A stretch of 64,000 nucleotides of DNA from Algoriphagus sp. (GTDB lineage: Bacteria; Bacteroidota; Bacteroidia; Cytophagales; Cyclobacteriaceae), in assembly GCF_013373065.1 (NCBI RefSeq), contig NZ_JABXIN010000002.1, positions 62,001 to 126,000 on the forward strand, written 5' to 3'. The position numbers and the translations under genes were made by a program. Below the pieces are notes generated by a model, which was not told the DNA's origin, did not search any database, and saw only the letters and a list, made by a program, of their open reading frames with translations. Position 1 is the stretch's first letter; each line of letters begins with the position of its first letter. This document shows, one piece after another, positions 42,702-52,435 of this stretch.

Positions 42702-43303
42702 TAAATTCGGGCTTTTCTACCCAACCAAGCTCTAAAACGGGGCTTATCTTCCATCACGTTCAGGTCATCTTCAGAAATTCGCTTGACGCTTTCAATAGTA
42801 TAGAAGGCTTTTTCATCAAGGGATTTCACCTTATCAATAAAAGTCTGCAAGCTATCCCGCTTCATTACCGTAAAAAGTAAATTTACCTTTCCATATCTTC
42901 CCTCTGCTCCCACACTTGTGAACCGATAGTCTTTTTCCTTCATGTATTCCACTAATTCTGGCAGCGGCTTAGGAGTAATCACACGAACCAAGACACGGCC
43001 CAGAGCAAGTTTTTCGTCAAAACGCATACCCACGTATGTTCCCATTCCAAAGCCAGCTGCATAGGCTATGTAGGAAATGGGGTTATTGATATTCTGAAAA
43101 ATCTGCCCAATCGCTAGCAACCAAATCAGCGCTTCAAAAAAACCCAAAATGGGGGCAATATTCTTTTTCCCATTCATCATGAACATAATCCGGAGGGTGT
43201 TGATGGACACATCACCAACTCGGGCTATAAAGATGAGTGCAGGCATAATGAAATAGGTGAATACCTGTTCGGAAAAACCCATTTCAGTGAAAAACTCTTG
43301 CAT
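42701..43303 (-). CDS. UPF0316/DUF2179 membrane protein
   Basis: The ATG at MQEFFTEMGF is preferred over an upstream TTG. The ~200-residue protein has three membrane segments in the first ~100 residues, including FIARVGDVSINTLRIMFMM, a family signature. It ends in a soluble DUF2179-like domain (GRVLVRVITPKPLPELVEYM, then GRYGKVNLLFTVMKR). The function is not established. Its translation is coupled to trmN6. Confidence 0.85.
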   Translation of the reverse strand: MQEFFTEMGFSEQVFTYFIMPALIFIARVGDVSINTLRIMFMMNGKKNIAPILGFFEALIWLLAIGQIFQNINNPISYIAYAAGFGMGTYVGMRFDEKLALGRVLVRVITPKPLPELVEYMKEKDYRFTSVGAEGRYGKVNLLFTVMKRDSLQTFIDKVKSLDEKAFYTIESVKRISEDDLNVMEDKPRFRAWLGRKARI

Positions 43304-43363
43304 AGCTTTGGAATTTTGCCTCAAAATTAGCCGAATAAATCCAGCTTAGAGTCAAAAAATGAA

Positions 43364-44527
43364 TCAGATTTTTCGATCCTTTCCGGCTCCCCAGCCGAAA
43401 ACCAAAAACTGAATCGTCATTATCAGTAAAAACCAATTCAAAAAGTCCCAATTCCCTACCAAATCCAAGGAAACCCCAAAAAGTAAAGGACCAAGAGCTG
43501 CAAGGATATATCCTGCAGACTGAACCATTCCGGATAATTTAGAGGTGGTTTGATCCTCTAAAGTCCGGAGAGAGATAAGGGTATAGGCGATACTTAAACT
43601 TGCACCACTCCCAATTCCTATAATGGTCAAGGCTAAATAAATCAGCCATTGTTGTTCCCCGAAAAGCAAACTATAACCAAACAAATATCCAATCGAAACG
43701 CCTAAAATCACCCCTTGCTGCTGCCGAAGTTTCATTAAAATTCCCGGTGCGAAGAAGGTACCGATTAAGGAAATTAATTGCATGTAAGATAGGGCTATAC
43801 CAGATGCCACAGGGCTCATTCCTTTGAAAATCAACATATCAGGAAGCCAGGTAACCATCGTGAAATACATCACCGATTGAGCCCCCATAAAAAGGGTAAC
43901 CTGCCAAGCAAGTTTTGACTTCCATACATTTTTACCTGCTAATTCAATCTCCGATTTTGGTGAAGGTTTGGCGGCTGCCTGAGGGAACCACACTGCTAGG
44001 GCTAAAATCATCAATACTACCCAGGAAGCCAAAGAGCCCCTCCAACCCAAACCCAAATCCACTGCTAAGGGAACACTGACTCCTGAAGCGATTGCAGCAA
44101 ATAGTGACATTCCCGTAGAAAGAATTGCTGTCAAAAGCCCCAGTTTCTCAGGAAGATGCGCCTTGAAAAAAGGAATCATCAGGACATTGGCAATGACTAT
44201 CCCAATGCCGGTAAGCGCTGTACCAAAAAATAATAACTCTACTCCTCCAAATACCCGGATAATGACTCCAATTGAAAGAATCGTTATTCCCAGAAAAATT
44301 GCCCGCCCGTTTCCAATCCGTTTTCCAATACCTGGTGAAAACAATGAAAAAACCGCGAATGTGAAAAGCGTCAGCGTGGTAAGTGAACCCGCTAGGCCAT
44401 TGGAAATTCCCAAATCCTCCCGGATAAATGGAATCAATGGCCCAACGGAGGCAATGGATGTCCGGAGATTTATGGATATCAGGATAATGCCTAGTAGCAG
44501 TAAGCCCTGGCTTCTTTCTTTGGACAA
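43364..44527 (-). CDS. MFS transporter, CynX/NimT-like
   Basis: The 387-residue protein has about twelve membrane segments and the NLRTSIASVGPL element near the start, characteristic of the CynX/NimT (cyanate / nitroimidazole) branch of major facilitators. The only possible start is a TTG at MSKERSQG; in-frame upstream codons reach a stop within five codons. The substrate cannot be predicted; members export varied small organic molecules. Confidence 0.88.
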   Translation of the reverse strand: MSKERSQGLLLLGIILISINLRTSIASVGPLIPFIREDLGISNGLAGSLTTLTLFTFAVFSLFSPGIGKRIGNGRAIFLGITILSIGVIIRVFGGVELLFFGTALTGIGIVIANVLMIPFFKAHLPEKLGLLTAILSTGMSLFAAIASGVSVPLAVDLGLGWRGSLASWVVLMILALAVWFPQAAAKPSPKSEIELAGKNVWKSKLAWQVTLFMGAQSVMYFTMVTWLPDMLIFKGMSPVASGIALSYMQLISLIGTFFAPGILMKLRQQQGVILGVSIGYLFGYSLLFGEQQWLIYLALTIIGIGSGASLSIAYTLISLRTLEDQTTSKLSGMVQSAGYILAALGPLLFGVSLDLVGNWDFLNWFLLIMTIQFLVFGWGAGKDRKI

Positions 44528-44604
44528 AGCGAATGGATTTTAGGAGCTCTGAATTTCGGGAAAATCATGAAATTCCAATCAGATTTTCCAAAATTGGTCA
44601 CAAA

Positions 44605-45633
44605 TCAGGCTCGGCTTTCAACCAAATCCTTGATGCATTCAACCCAAGTATCAGAGGAATTTAGACTTGGAACCAAATCCCATTGCTCCCCTCCTAGTTC
44701 TTCAAACTCCTCTTTGTACTCTTCCCCTACTTCCACTGTGGTTTCTAAACAGTCGGCAACAAATGCCGGAGAAAAGACCAATACTTTTTTAATTCCTTTC
44801 TCGGCCAATTCTTTGATCACATCCTCAGTGTAAGGTTTGACCCAAGGATCATTTCCTAATCGGGATTGAAAACAGGTCGTGACTTTTTCTTCGGGAAGTC
44901 CTAATCGTCCAGCCACTAATCGAGTGGTATGAAAACACTGGGCACGATAACAGAATTGATTTTTAGGACCATATTTATTACAACATGCGCCCAATTTGCA
45001 ATAATTATCTACAGATCCTTTTCGGATTTGACGCTCTGGAAGACCATGATAGGAAAAAACAAAATGCTCATAATCTCCATTTTCCATCATTTCTCTTCCC
45101 AACTCTTCCCAAGCCTGCAAGAAAAGTGGATGCTCTACGAAATTGCTAATGAATGAAATCTCAGGGATAATTTGCCATCCTCTGACAATCTCCATCACCT
45201 TATCAATTACAGAACCATTGGTAGCAGAAGCATATTGTGGAAAAAGTGGGACCACAATAATTTTCTTCACTTTTTCTGCCATCAATTCCGCAAGTCCTTT
45301 CTCAATACTAGGATTTTGATAGCGCATCGCGATCTTCACCAAAAACTTATCCGGATCTAGTTTTGGGATAAGTTTATCACGCAAATCTTCTGTATGAAAC
45401 AACAAAGGCGACCCTCTATCAGTCCAAAGCTTTCGATACTCTTTGGCTGATTTTGGAGCTCGGAAAGGGGCAATGATCAAATTGACCAACATCCATCGCG
45501 GAATGAATGGAAAGTCAATTACACGTCCATCCATTAAAAATTCGCGAAGATATTTTCGGACATCCGAAGTTTGTGTACTATCAGGTGTTCCCAAATTGAC
45601 AAGTAAAACGCCAATTTTCTGAGCCTTTGCCAT
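44605..45633 (-). CDS. hemH: Ferrochelatase with a cysteine cluster
   Basis: The 342-residue enzyme inserts Fe2+ into protoporphyrin or coproporphyrin in haem synthesis. Landmarks are LLVNLGTPDST near the start, catalytic H196 in FVFSYHGLPER and the later region FSPAFVADCLETTVEVGEEY with the acidic residues. Between residues 212 and 254 there are six cysteines (YCKLGACCNKYG, FCYRAQCF, TTCFQ), suggesting an internal Fe-S cluster or metal site. A consensus promoter precedes it. Confidence 0.96.
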   Translation of the reverse strand: MAKAQKIGVLLVNLGTPDSTQTSDVRKYLREFLMDGRVIDFPFIPRWMLVNLIIAPFRAPKSAKEYRKLWTDRGSPLLFHTEDLRDKLIPKLDPDKFLVKIAMRYQNPSIEKGLAELMAEKVKKIIVVPLFPQYASATNGSVIDKVMEIVRGWQIIPEISFISNFVEHPLFLQAWEELGREMMENGDYEHFVFSYHGLPERQIRKGSVDNYCKLGACCNKYGPKNQFCYRAQCFHTTRLVAGRLGLPEEKVTTCFQSRLGNDPWVKPYTEDVIKELAEKGIKKVLVFSPAFVADCLETTVEVGEEYKEEFEELGGEQWDLVPSLNSSDTWVECIKDLVESRA

Positions 45634-45665
45634 ATTGTTTGCTAAGTGGGTGAATATTTACAACC

Positions 45666-45697
45666 CAAAATTACATCTGAAAGTTAACTCTACCCAA
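45666..45697 (-). promoter_or_regulatory. Promoter of hemH
   Basis: On the minus strand, TTG (45695-45697), 21 nt, then TAATTTTG (45666-45673), 32 bases before the ATG: full consensus match. Confidence 0.72.
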
Positions 45698-45730
45698 TTG
45701 AACAAATTGATGAAGGATTGAGAAAAGCTT

Positions 45731-46966
45731 TTAATCCTTAAAATTTCCGGCCCACCTCATCAAAGGTCCGGAAGCAATACTAGAGATCAATGCCAAAATT
45801 ACTAAGCCAATAAATAGGGAATCCGAAACTAGCCCATAGTCCAAAGCAATCAATCCCAGAATGATATCCATACTGCCTCGAGTACTCAAACCAAATCCGG
45901 CAATGATGGATTGCTTTCTGCCGACACCTGCAAATCTTCCTCCCAAATAGGCTCCATAATACTTTGTCAGCAAACCGACAATGACCACCACACCTGTCAC
46001 CCCTAAATCGAAGCTCTCGATAAAGTTTACCTTCAATCCAATAGAGACGAAGAAGATTGGAGCAAAGATATTGTTGATAAACTGGTGGAGAATTTCTTTG
46101 GCTTTTTCTGTCAAATACTCTGAATCTCCCAAGGCTACTCCAATGATGAAAGCTCCGAAAATTGCATGAATTCCGATAAATTCCGTGAAAGAAGCCGCTA
46201 AAAAACAGAGTGCCAAGGAGAGGGAAAGTAAGCCTCCCGGCCAGGCCAATTTCTTGTTAATCCAAGGCAATGTTTTGTTGATCAGACCCTTACCTACCGT
46301 CAGCATTACTAGGGTGAAAAGTAAAGTCAATCCGATTGTTGGCCATACACCCAAGCCTCCACTACTAGTCTCAGAAAGTGATAAAATCACAGAGAATACG
46401 ATCCAGCCTAAGACATCCACAATCATGGCGGCAGCGATAATCAACAGGCCTGTAGGCGTTTTAAACAGATTTAAATCCATCAATACACGGGCGACAACTG
46501 CCAATGCGGTAATACTGATTGCTAATCCAAAAAAGGTCGAAGCAACCATGCGGTCATTGATATTCACTCCCAAAAACTCAGGAAAGGCAAAGGCCACAAC
46601 AAATCCTGCGATGATGGGAAGTACCATGGAGGCAACCGCAATCTTTAAAGCATTTTTTCCTTGGCTCCATACGATTTGCAGTTCCACTTCCAGTCCAGCA
46701 ATAAACAAGAGCAGAACCACTGAAATCTGCACAAAACCATCCAATGCGATATTGGTATTGTCGTGACTACCAAAAAGGTAGCTGTGAAATTCAGGCATCA
46801 AACTTCCCAAAATGGTAGGACCTAATACAATCCCTGCTAAAATCTCACCTACTACCGCAGGCTGTTTGATTTTTCGGGCGATCTCTGCAAAAATCCTCGC
46901 CATGATCAACATGGCAGCAAGCTGTAGGAGGAGATTGATAACCTCCTTATGGTTTAACGTTTCCAT
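45731..46966 (-). CDS. Cation:proton antiporter (CPA2 family)
   Basis: A 411-residue protein of about 12 membrane segments with the CPA2 signature AGIVLGPTILG, FIAGLEVEL and KFRATGLL-type helices; the end has FGLSTRGSMDIIL. No cytoplasmic TrkA domain is present. It exchanges Na+ or K+ for H+. The universal stress protein 6 bases upstream is in the same operon, a common pairing for antiporter regulation. Confidence 0.9.
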   Translation of the reverse strand: METLNHKEVINLLLQLAAMLIMARIFAEIARKIKQPAVVGEILAGIVLGPTILGSLMPEFHSYLFGSHDNTNIALDGFVQISVVLLLFIAGLEVELQIVWSQGKNALKIAVASMVLPIIAGFVVAFAFPEFLGVNINDRMVASTFFGLAISITALAVVARVLMDLNLFKTPTGLLIIAAAMIVDVLGWIVFSVILSLSETSSGGLGVWPTIGLTLLFTLVMLTVGKGLINKTLPWINKKLAWPGGLLSLSLALCFLAASFTEFIGIHAIFGAFIIGVALGDSEYLTEKAKEILHQFINNIFAPIFFVSIGLKVNFIESFDLGVTGVVVIVGLLTKYYGAYLGGRFAGVGRKQSIIAGFGLSTRGSMDIILGLIALDYGLVSDSLFIGLVILALISSIASGPLMRWAGNFKD

Positions 46967-46972
46967 GGAGGT

Positions 46973-47803
46973 TTATTTTTTTACGATTAAAAGATTACAA
47001 GGCAAGGTACTCAAAAGCTCTTCCAGGTCATGTGGAAAGAGTCTGTCAAAGAAGTTTAGTTTCCGGTTGTCCCCTACTACTAAGAGATTGGCTTCCGTTT
47101 TTTCGCAGAACCGAGCCAATTCCACAGCCCATTTTCCACCGGTCACCTTGATGTTGATTTTAAGATTTCCAGAATCCAGGTTTTCTAGGATTTTTTGGAC
47201 ATAGTCAATCTCATTTTGTACCAATTGCCGACGGGTTTGAGCGATTTCCTCTTCCGAATCCTCACTCGCTGTCCCCATTTGTAAGCCGTACAATTTGATT
47301 TCATTCAAGATAGAAACCATGTCAGCCTTTACAATTTTGGAAAACTCCAAACCTTTCTCAATCACATAAGGAGTAATCTCTAATTGGGTCCCGTTGATTA
47401 CCACCCGGGAAAACTCTGAAGTTTCCACTTTAGGCTCAATCAGCGTCAAAACAGAGCACGGTGCCTTACGGATGATTTTCCGCCCTACGGTGCCCATGTA
47501 ATATTTGAAAAGTCCCTCCTGTTTCAAAGCTCCGGCAACTAATAAATCCACATTTTCCTCTTCGCAGGCCTTGACAATCATCTTGACGGGCTTCCCTTCT
47601 TTCCAAACCACCTTGGTTCGTAGCTTGTCACAGCCATGCCGAGCCAGTAATTCGTCCAACTTGGCCTCTAGCTCAGGAGTTTTTGTGCCAACATGAATCA
47701 GCAATAACTCTGTATCAAATAGAATCACAAGCCGTTTGACTTCTGCAATCAAGGCCTCTATTCGGGGAGAAAAGGCAATGGCCAGCGCAATTTTTTTAAA
47801 CAT
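46973..47803 (-). CDS. Tandem universal stress protein
   Basis: A 276-residue cytoplasmic protein of two UspA domains: the first (KKIALAIAFSPRIEALIAEV) ends in the G-rich part MGTVGRKIIRKAPCSVLTL, a nucleotide-binding type motif (G-2x-G-9x-G-S/T) with K in place of some residues. The second (RVVINGTQLEITPYV to LPCNLLIVKK) is more degenerate. It precedes an antiporter by 6 bases, suggesting regulation of transport under ionic stress (inference). Confidence 0.88.
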   Translation of the reverse strand: MFKKIALAIAFSPRIEALIAEVKRLVILFDTELLLIHVGTKTPELEAKLDELLARHGCDKLRTKVVWKEGKPVKMIVKACEEENVDLLVAGALKQEGLFKYYMGTVGRKIIRKAPCSVLTLIEPKVETSEFSRVVINGTQLEITPYVIEKGLEFSKIVKADMVSILNEIKLYGLQMGTASEDSEEEIAQTRRQLVQNEIDYVQKILENLDSGNLKINIKVTGGKWAVELARFCEKTEANLLVVGDNRKLNFFDRLFPHDLEELLSTLPCNLLIVKK

Positions 47804-47977
47804 GGAAAACAGGGATTTTTTTCAAATAATGAAAATTTCTTGTTCGCTCCAACATAAATCTTTGGATTCAGCTATTCCAAATTAAGGTGAATACAAACTT
47901 TTTTGAAGATCAAACTCCTTTGCTTTTATTATTTCTAGATGTGAACCTTGAAAGAATTAATACTGATAGCCAGTGCA

Positions 47978-48784
47978 TTATTTTAAAAATGGAGAGACTC
48001 TGCGATGTAGTTGGAAATTCTCCAGTTTGATATCATCCATTCCAATATCATCAAAAGGATACTCCATTTGATCTTGAATATTATAGAGGGCAATGAGAAT
48101 AAATTCAGTTACCACTACAATGAAATAGACTACAAGATCACTATGGGCTGCTCCAATATTGTAAATAACTGTTGGAGAATAGATGAAAGGAAAAATATAA
48201 ATAAAGACCAAGCAATACGCCTTCAAAGCCCTTGGCGTTCGGTGAATATTTATTGCAAAAACATTCTCAAACCCCTCTTGCATATCATTCATATATCGGA
48301 AAATCCTGTCCCGAATCCTACTAGGAATAAACTCTTCTAATTCTGAAATATGGGTGTGAAAATCATGAATAGCTTGGTCCACCGATTCCACATTTTCTTC
48401 ATTGTTCTTTAAGTGACTAATCACAAGACTACTTATTCGACTAATAATATTCTCCGTTTTCTGCTTTTCTTCTTCAGACAGATCGGTACTAGTCTGCAAA
48501 TAAAAATTGATGGTAACCATCGCAGATCGATACTTGCTGAGATGTTCAAGAGCTTTTTCCCTTCTTCGAAATGCTCCTCGAATATTAAAAACCAAAGGAA
48601 AAATAATTGCTATGCTGAGCAACGTCAGATCCAGGTTATACACCAAGTTGAAGTGAATGGAAAGAAAGGTAACAATTACCGAAATCCCCAGTGTGATGTA
48701 CGTCCTGCTATTTATTATGGAAGTATAAAGTATAATAATCTTAAATTTTGTTCCACAAAGCATTCCCTTTCCATAAGGTAGCAA
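47978..48784 (-). CDS. Bestrophin-like membrane protein
   Basis: A 268-residue protein with membrane segments near 25-70 and 190-240 and a long helical middle. The late region HRTPRALKAYCLVFIYIFPF followed by NIQDQMEYPFDDIGMDD follows the bestrophin (UPF0187) pattern, in which an acidic PFG-type motif near the last helix binds Ca2+. Bestrophins are anion or cation channels. Similarity is only by pattern. The true start could be the ATG at codon 8 (MLCGTKF). Confidence 0.65.
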   Translation of the reverse strand: MLPYGKGMLCGTKFKIIILYTSIINSRTYITLGISVIVTFLSIHFNLVYNLDLTLLSIAIIFPLVFNIRGAFRRREKALEHLSKYRSAMVTINFYLQTSTDLSEEEKQKTENIISRISSLVISHLKNNEENVESVDQAIHDFHTHISELEEFIPSRIRDRIFRYMNDMQEGFENVFAINIHRTPRALKAYCLVFIYIFPFIYSPTVIYNIGAAHSDLVVYFIVVVTEFILIALYNIQDQMEYPFDDIGMDDIKLENFQLHRRVSPFLK

Positions 48785-49009
48785 AAAAGCGGAGGTAATT
48801 TTTCATTGGCTAATCCTTTTTTGTTTCTAGGTAAGCTGATTTTTATCAGGGATCTTTTTGGACCATTTATTCCATTCATCCAATTCAGCTCCCATTCACG
48901 CTTTTTTTGGCTAAGAAAAAAAAGACTAGACGAGGAAATGGAGATATTTTGATAAAATTAAAAAACGATATGGACTGATTACCTAGCGAAAAAACTAATC
49001 CAAACCCTT

Positions 49010-50602
49010 ATGAAAAAACTCTTTTTCAGCTGCATGTTGGTTGGAAGTGTCTTGATTTCTGGAGCCACCTTGGCCCAGAGTGATTACCCGACCCTTTCCC
49101 AACTTGAGCAGCGACTCCAAAAAATCGGGGCTAGTCCAAATGCCAGCCTCGAAAAACTAGCTCAAACTCCAGGAGGAAAATCGATTTGGGCTCTAAAAAT
49201 TGGCACTGATAACTTAGACGAAAAACCCGCAATTGCCGTGGTGGGAGGTGTAGAAGGGTACCATGTTCTCAGCGTAGAATTGGCTACTCAATTTGCTGAG
49301 CGACTCGTCGATGAGAATTCAGAGGCATTGGAAAAAACCACTTTTTACATTTTCCCTAATATGTCTCCAGATGCCTATGAGCAATACCACTCAAACCTGA
49401 AATACGAGCGGCGCGGGAATGCCGCCTTAGTGGATCACGATCGGGACGGAACACCAGGAGATAATGGCTATACCGACCTCAACGGTGATGGATACATCAC
49501 TTGGATGCGTGTAGAAGATCCGATGGGAGAGTATGTGGTATCAAAAGAAGACGAGCGAATCCTCGTTAAAGCAGACCGATCCAAAGGAGAAGCGGGAAAA
49601 TATGCCGTATATAAGGAATCTAAGGATGAAGATCAAGATGGCCAATTTGCGGAAGATTTAAAGGAGGGAATTGCGTTTAATAAATCCCTTACCTATAAAT
49701 TCCCTGTCTTTGAGCCTTTAGCTGGTGATATTGCAGTTTCCCAGCCGGAAAGCCGCGCATTGTTGGATTACCTATTTGAGCAATGGAACATTTTTGCTTT
49801 TATCACCTTCTCTCCGGCAAACAATCTCTCAAGCCCATTGAAGTACAACGCACAAAATGCCCGCAAGCGAGTAGTGACTTCTATCCTTCAAAAGGATGAA
49901 GCGATCAATGCGATGGTTTCGGACCTTTATAAAAGTACGGTATCCCAAAAAGCTTTCCAGCAAACCAACCAAGGTACAGATGGAGACTTTTTCCAGTGGG
50001 CTTACTTCCATTTTGCCCGCCTAAGCTTCAGTACACCGGGTTACTGGGTTCCAGAATTTAAAGGCAAGTCAAATAAAGAAGCCAATTATTTGGCTTGGGC
50101 AGACTCATTGGGATGGAATGATGTTTTTGTTCCTTGGACTGAGATTTCCCATCCGGATTTCCCAGGTAAAAAAGTAGAAGTTGGAGGTATAAAACCATTT
50201 GTGATGGCAAATCCTCCTTACGATAAAGTTGAAGAAATTGCTGAGGAGCACGCTGATTTCATTCTGAAACTAGCTGAAATGCAACCCAATTTGGAGGTTC
50301 AGAACCTGAAAATAGAATCCATCGGAAATGGGTTAACCCGAATTTCCTTGGACCTTTTCAACAATGCGCCGCTACCCACTCATTCAGAAATGGGGGAACG
50401 CTCCCGTTGGTTGCGAAAAATTCGAGTAGACTTAGACGCTGGAGAAGATCGACTGATTTCTGGTGAAAAAATGCAATTGATCGACTCCATCGGAGCTTAT
50501 GAGAAAGTGAGTTTGAGCTGGATGATCCGCGGAAAAGGGGATGTAAGCTTTAAAGCTGGTGCAGCTCATGCAGGATTTGTTAACGCAACCTTCAAACTCT
50601 AA
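49010..50602 (+). CDS. M14-family pseudopeptidase (secreted)
   Basis: The 530-residue protein has a signal peptide (MKKLFFSCMLVGSVLISGAT, then LAQ). It aligns without gaps over the start of the M14 domain with its downstream neighbour: KPAIAVVGGVEGYH versus KPAMWIDGNIHSNE. The zinc residues H111 and E114 of the neighbour are E82 and H85 here. The third zinc ligand (H306) is S268, the catalytic glutamate (E379) is Y345, the PDAR arginine is tyrosine and the NRDW motif is missing. It keeps the Asp-rich DLNGDGYIT loop. It is therefore probably not an active carboxypeptidase. Confidence 0.85.
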   Translation: MKKLFFSCMLVGSVLISGATLAQSDYPTLSQLEQRLQKIGASPNASLEKLAQTPGGKSIWALKIGTDNLDEKPAIAVVGGVEGYHVLSVELATQFAERLVDENSEALEKTTFYIFPNMSPDAYEQYHSNLKYERRGNAALVDHDRDGTPGDNGYTDLNGDGYITWMRVEDPMGEYVVSKEDERILVKADRSKGEAGKYAVYKESKDEDQDGQFAEDLKEGIAFNKSLTYKFPVFEPLAGDIAVSQPESRALLDYLFEQWNIFAFITFSPANNLSSPLKYNAQNARKRVVTSILQKDEAINAMVSDLYKSTVSQKAFQQTNQGTDGDFFQWAYFHFARLSFSTPGYWVPEFKGKSNKEANYLAWADSLGWNDVFVPWTEISHPDFPGKKVEVGGIKPFVMANPPYDKVEEIAEEHADFILKLAEMQPNLEVQNLKIESIGNGLTRISLDLFNNAPLPTHSEMGERSRWLRKIRVDLDAGEDRLISGEKMQLIDSIGAYEKVSLSWMIRGKGDVSFKAGAAHAGFVNATFKL

Positions 50603-50606
50603 AGCC

Positions 50607-52349
50607 ATGAAGACTATGAAACTTAAAAAATACATCCTTGCCCTGGCTTTGAGCGCAACCGGATTGGCAAGTATTGATGCAATGGCGCAAGAAAAATTCT
50701 TTAAAGCAGTCGGCTCTCCACACATGCCGAAGGTAGAAGTAGCGTGGAACCGTTACTATACCTATGAAGGCTTGGTTGATGTAATGCAGAAGATCGCCAA
50801 AGCCCATCCTGACTTGGCCAAAATTCAGGCAATCGGCAAATCCTATGAAGGTCGTGATATCATGACCTTGACGATTACGGACTTTTCAGCAGGAAAGGAT
50901 ACCGATAAACCAGCCATGTGGATCGATGGAAATATTCACTCCAACGAGATTCAAGGAGCTGAATTTGCCCTCTACACGGCTTGGTATCTGACCGAAATGC
51001 ACGCCGATACCGAGTTTATCCAAGAACTCCTCAGAGACAAAACATTCTATATCACACCGACTATCAATCCAGATGCCCGGAATGACTTCTTTCTGAAACC
51101 GAATACCCAAAATACCCCGAGATCAGGTGTTATGGTATTGGATAATGACGGAGATGGCGAAGCAGGTGAAGATGAAATGGATGATCTGAATGGAGATGGA
51201 CACATTACTCAGATGATTCGCAAATCTCCTACCGGACGCTATATCAAAGATCCTTTGGATCCGAGAAGACTCATTATGGTAGGACCTGATCAAGTGGGTG
51301 ACTATGAAATGTTAGGTCAGGAAGGAACCGACCTGGATGGAGACGGGCGCATCAATGATGATGACGTCGGCTATTACGATCCCAATCGCGACTGGGGCTG
51401 GAACTGGCAACCAGATTACATCCAACGGGGAGCTCTTCGCTATCCTTTCTCACTGCCTGAGAATCGATCAATAATGGAATTTGTAATGAAGCATCCAAAC
51501 ATTGCCGGAGCGCAGAGTTATCACAACTATGGAGGTTTGATTCTTCGTGGCCCTGGAGCTGAGGAGGATGTAAATACATATGACCGTGATGACATACGTA
51601 TCTATGATGCGATAGCTAAAAAAGGAGAAGAGATGATGCCAGGTTATCGATACATTACAGTTTACAAGGATTTGTATTCCGTATTTGGAGGAGAACTGGA
51701 TTGGTTCTATGGTAATAGAGGGATTTTCACTTATTCCAATGAGCTGATGATTTCTTACCTCTATTTCCATCAAAATGCTGGAAGAGGCAATCAAGAGGAG
51801 CAGCTGAAGGTAGACCAATTACTGACCTTTGGAGATGCTTTTGTGGATTGGGAAAGCTACAAGCATCCACAATATGGAGAGATTGAGATTGGTGGTTTTA
51901 AAAAGACATTTGGTCGGGCACATCCAGGATTCTTGATGGAGCAGGATGCGCACCGCAATTCAGCTTTCACCATCTTTCATGCCTATCATACGCCAAAGCT
52001 ATCGGTGATGGATGTCAAGGAGGAAGATTTGGGAGGAGGACTCAAGGCTATCACCGCTATGATTTTCAATGAGCGTATGATGCCTACCCATTCTTCTCAA
52101 GACTTGAAGTACAATATCGAGCGCCCTGATTATGTGTCTATCTCCGGGGCTAAAGTAGTGGCAGGCTTTGTCGTAGAAAATGAAGACTTCAAGCGATACA
52201 AAGAGCAAAAACTTCGGCCAGAACGTATAGCAGTAGATAATATTCCAGGAATGAGCGCAGTGAAGGTTCGATGGATTGTCTCTTCTGCTTCAAACTACAG
52301 CATCACCGTAGACTCTGCTAAAGGAGGCAAAGCAAGTTGGAGCAAATAA
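50607..52349 (+). CDS. M14-family metallocarboxypeptidase (secreted)
   Basis: The start MKTMKLKKYILALALSAT gives a signal peptide ending IDAMAQ; the ORF is open for 16 codons upstream but overlaps the previous gene. The 580-residue product has H111 and E114 (GNIHSNEIQG), the substrate arginine region TINPDARND and NRDWGWNW, H306 (SYHNYGGL) and E379 (FTYSNELM). DNDGDGEAGEDEMDD and DLNGDGHIT are Ca2+-binding-like loops. It starts 4 bases after the paralogue, so they are co-transcribed. Probably cleaves peptides or cell-wall peptides in the periplasm. Confidence 0.93.
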   Translation: MKTMKLKKYILALALSATGLASIDAMAQEKFFKAVGSPHMPKVEVAWNRYYTYEGLVDVMQKIAKAHPDLAKIQAIGKSYEGRDIMTLTITDFSAGKDTDKPAMWIDGNIHSNEIQGAEFALYTAWYLTEMHADTEFIQELLRDKTFYITPTINPDARNDFFLKPNTQNTPRSGVMVLDNDGDGEAGEDEMDDLNGDGHITQMIRKSPTGRYIKDPLDPRRLIMVGPDQVGDYEMLGQEGTDLDGDGRINDDDVGYYDPNRDWGWNWQPDYIQRGALRYPFSLPENRSIMEFVMKHPNIAGAQSYHNYGGLILRGPGAEEDVNTYDRDDIRIYDAIAKKGEEMMPGYRYITVYKDLYSVFGGELDWFYGNRGIFTYSNELMISYLYFHQNAGRGNQEEQLKVDQLLTFGDAFVDWESYKHPQYGEIEIGGFKKTFGRAHPGFLMEQDAHRNSAFTIFHAYHTPKLSVMDVKEEDLGGGLKAITAMIFNERMMPTHSSQDLKYNIERPDYVSISGAKVVAGFVVENEDFKRYKEQKLRPERIAVDNIPGMSAVKVRWIVSSASNYSITVDSAKGGKASWSK

Positions 52350-52372
52350 GTCTTTTGATTGATTAAAATGGA

Positions 52373-52408
52373 ATCCCCGAGTCGATTGATTCGGGGATTT
52401 TTTTTAGC
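52373..52408 (+). terminator. Terminator after the M14 gene pair
   Basis: The stem AATCCCCGA / TCGGGGATT with a 10-nt loop is followed by a T run. Confidence 0.92.
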
Positions 52409-52435
52409 TTTTACTTTCCTTTCAATGAAGACAGC

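Noticed and set aside
44163-44543. 126-codon plus-strand ORF opposite the MFS transporter.
   Set aside because: It is antisense to a clear 12-segment transporter and has no signal or motif.
46185-46766. 193-codon plus-strand ORF opposite the antiporter gene.
   Set aside because: It lies wholly antisense to a clear membrane protein; its basic and serine/threonine-rich composition is a shadow of membrane-protein codons.
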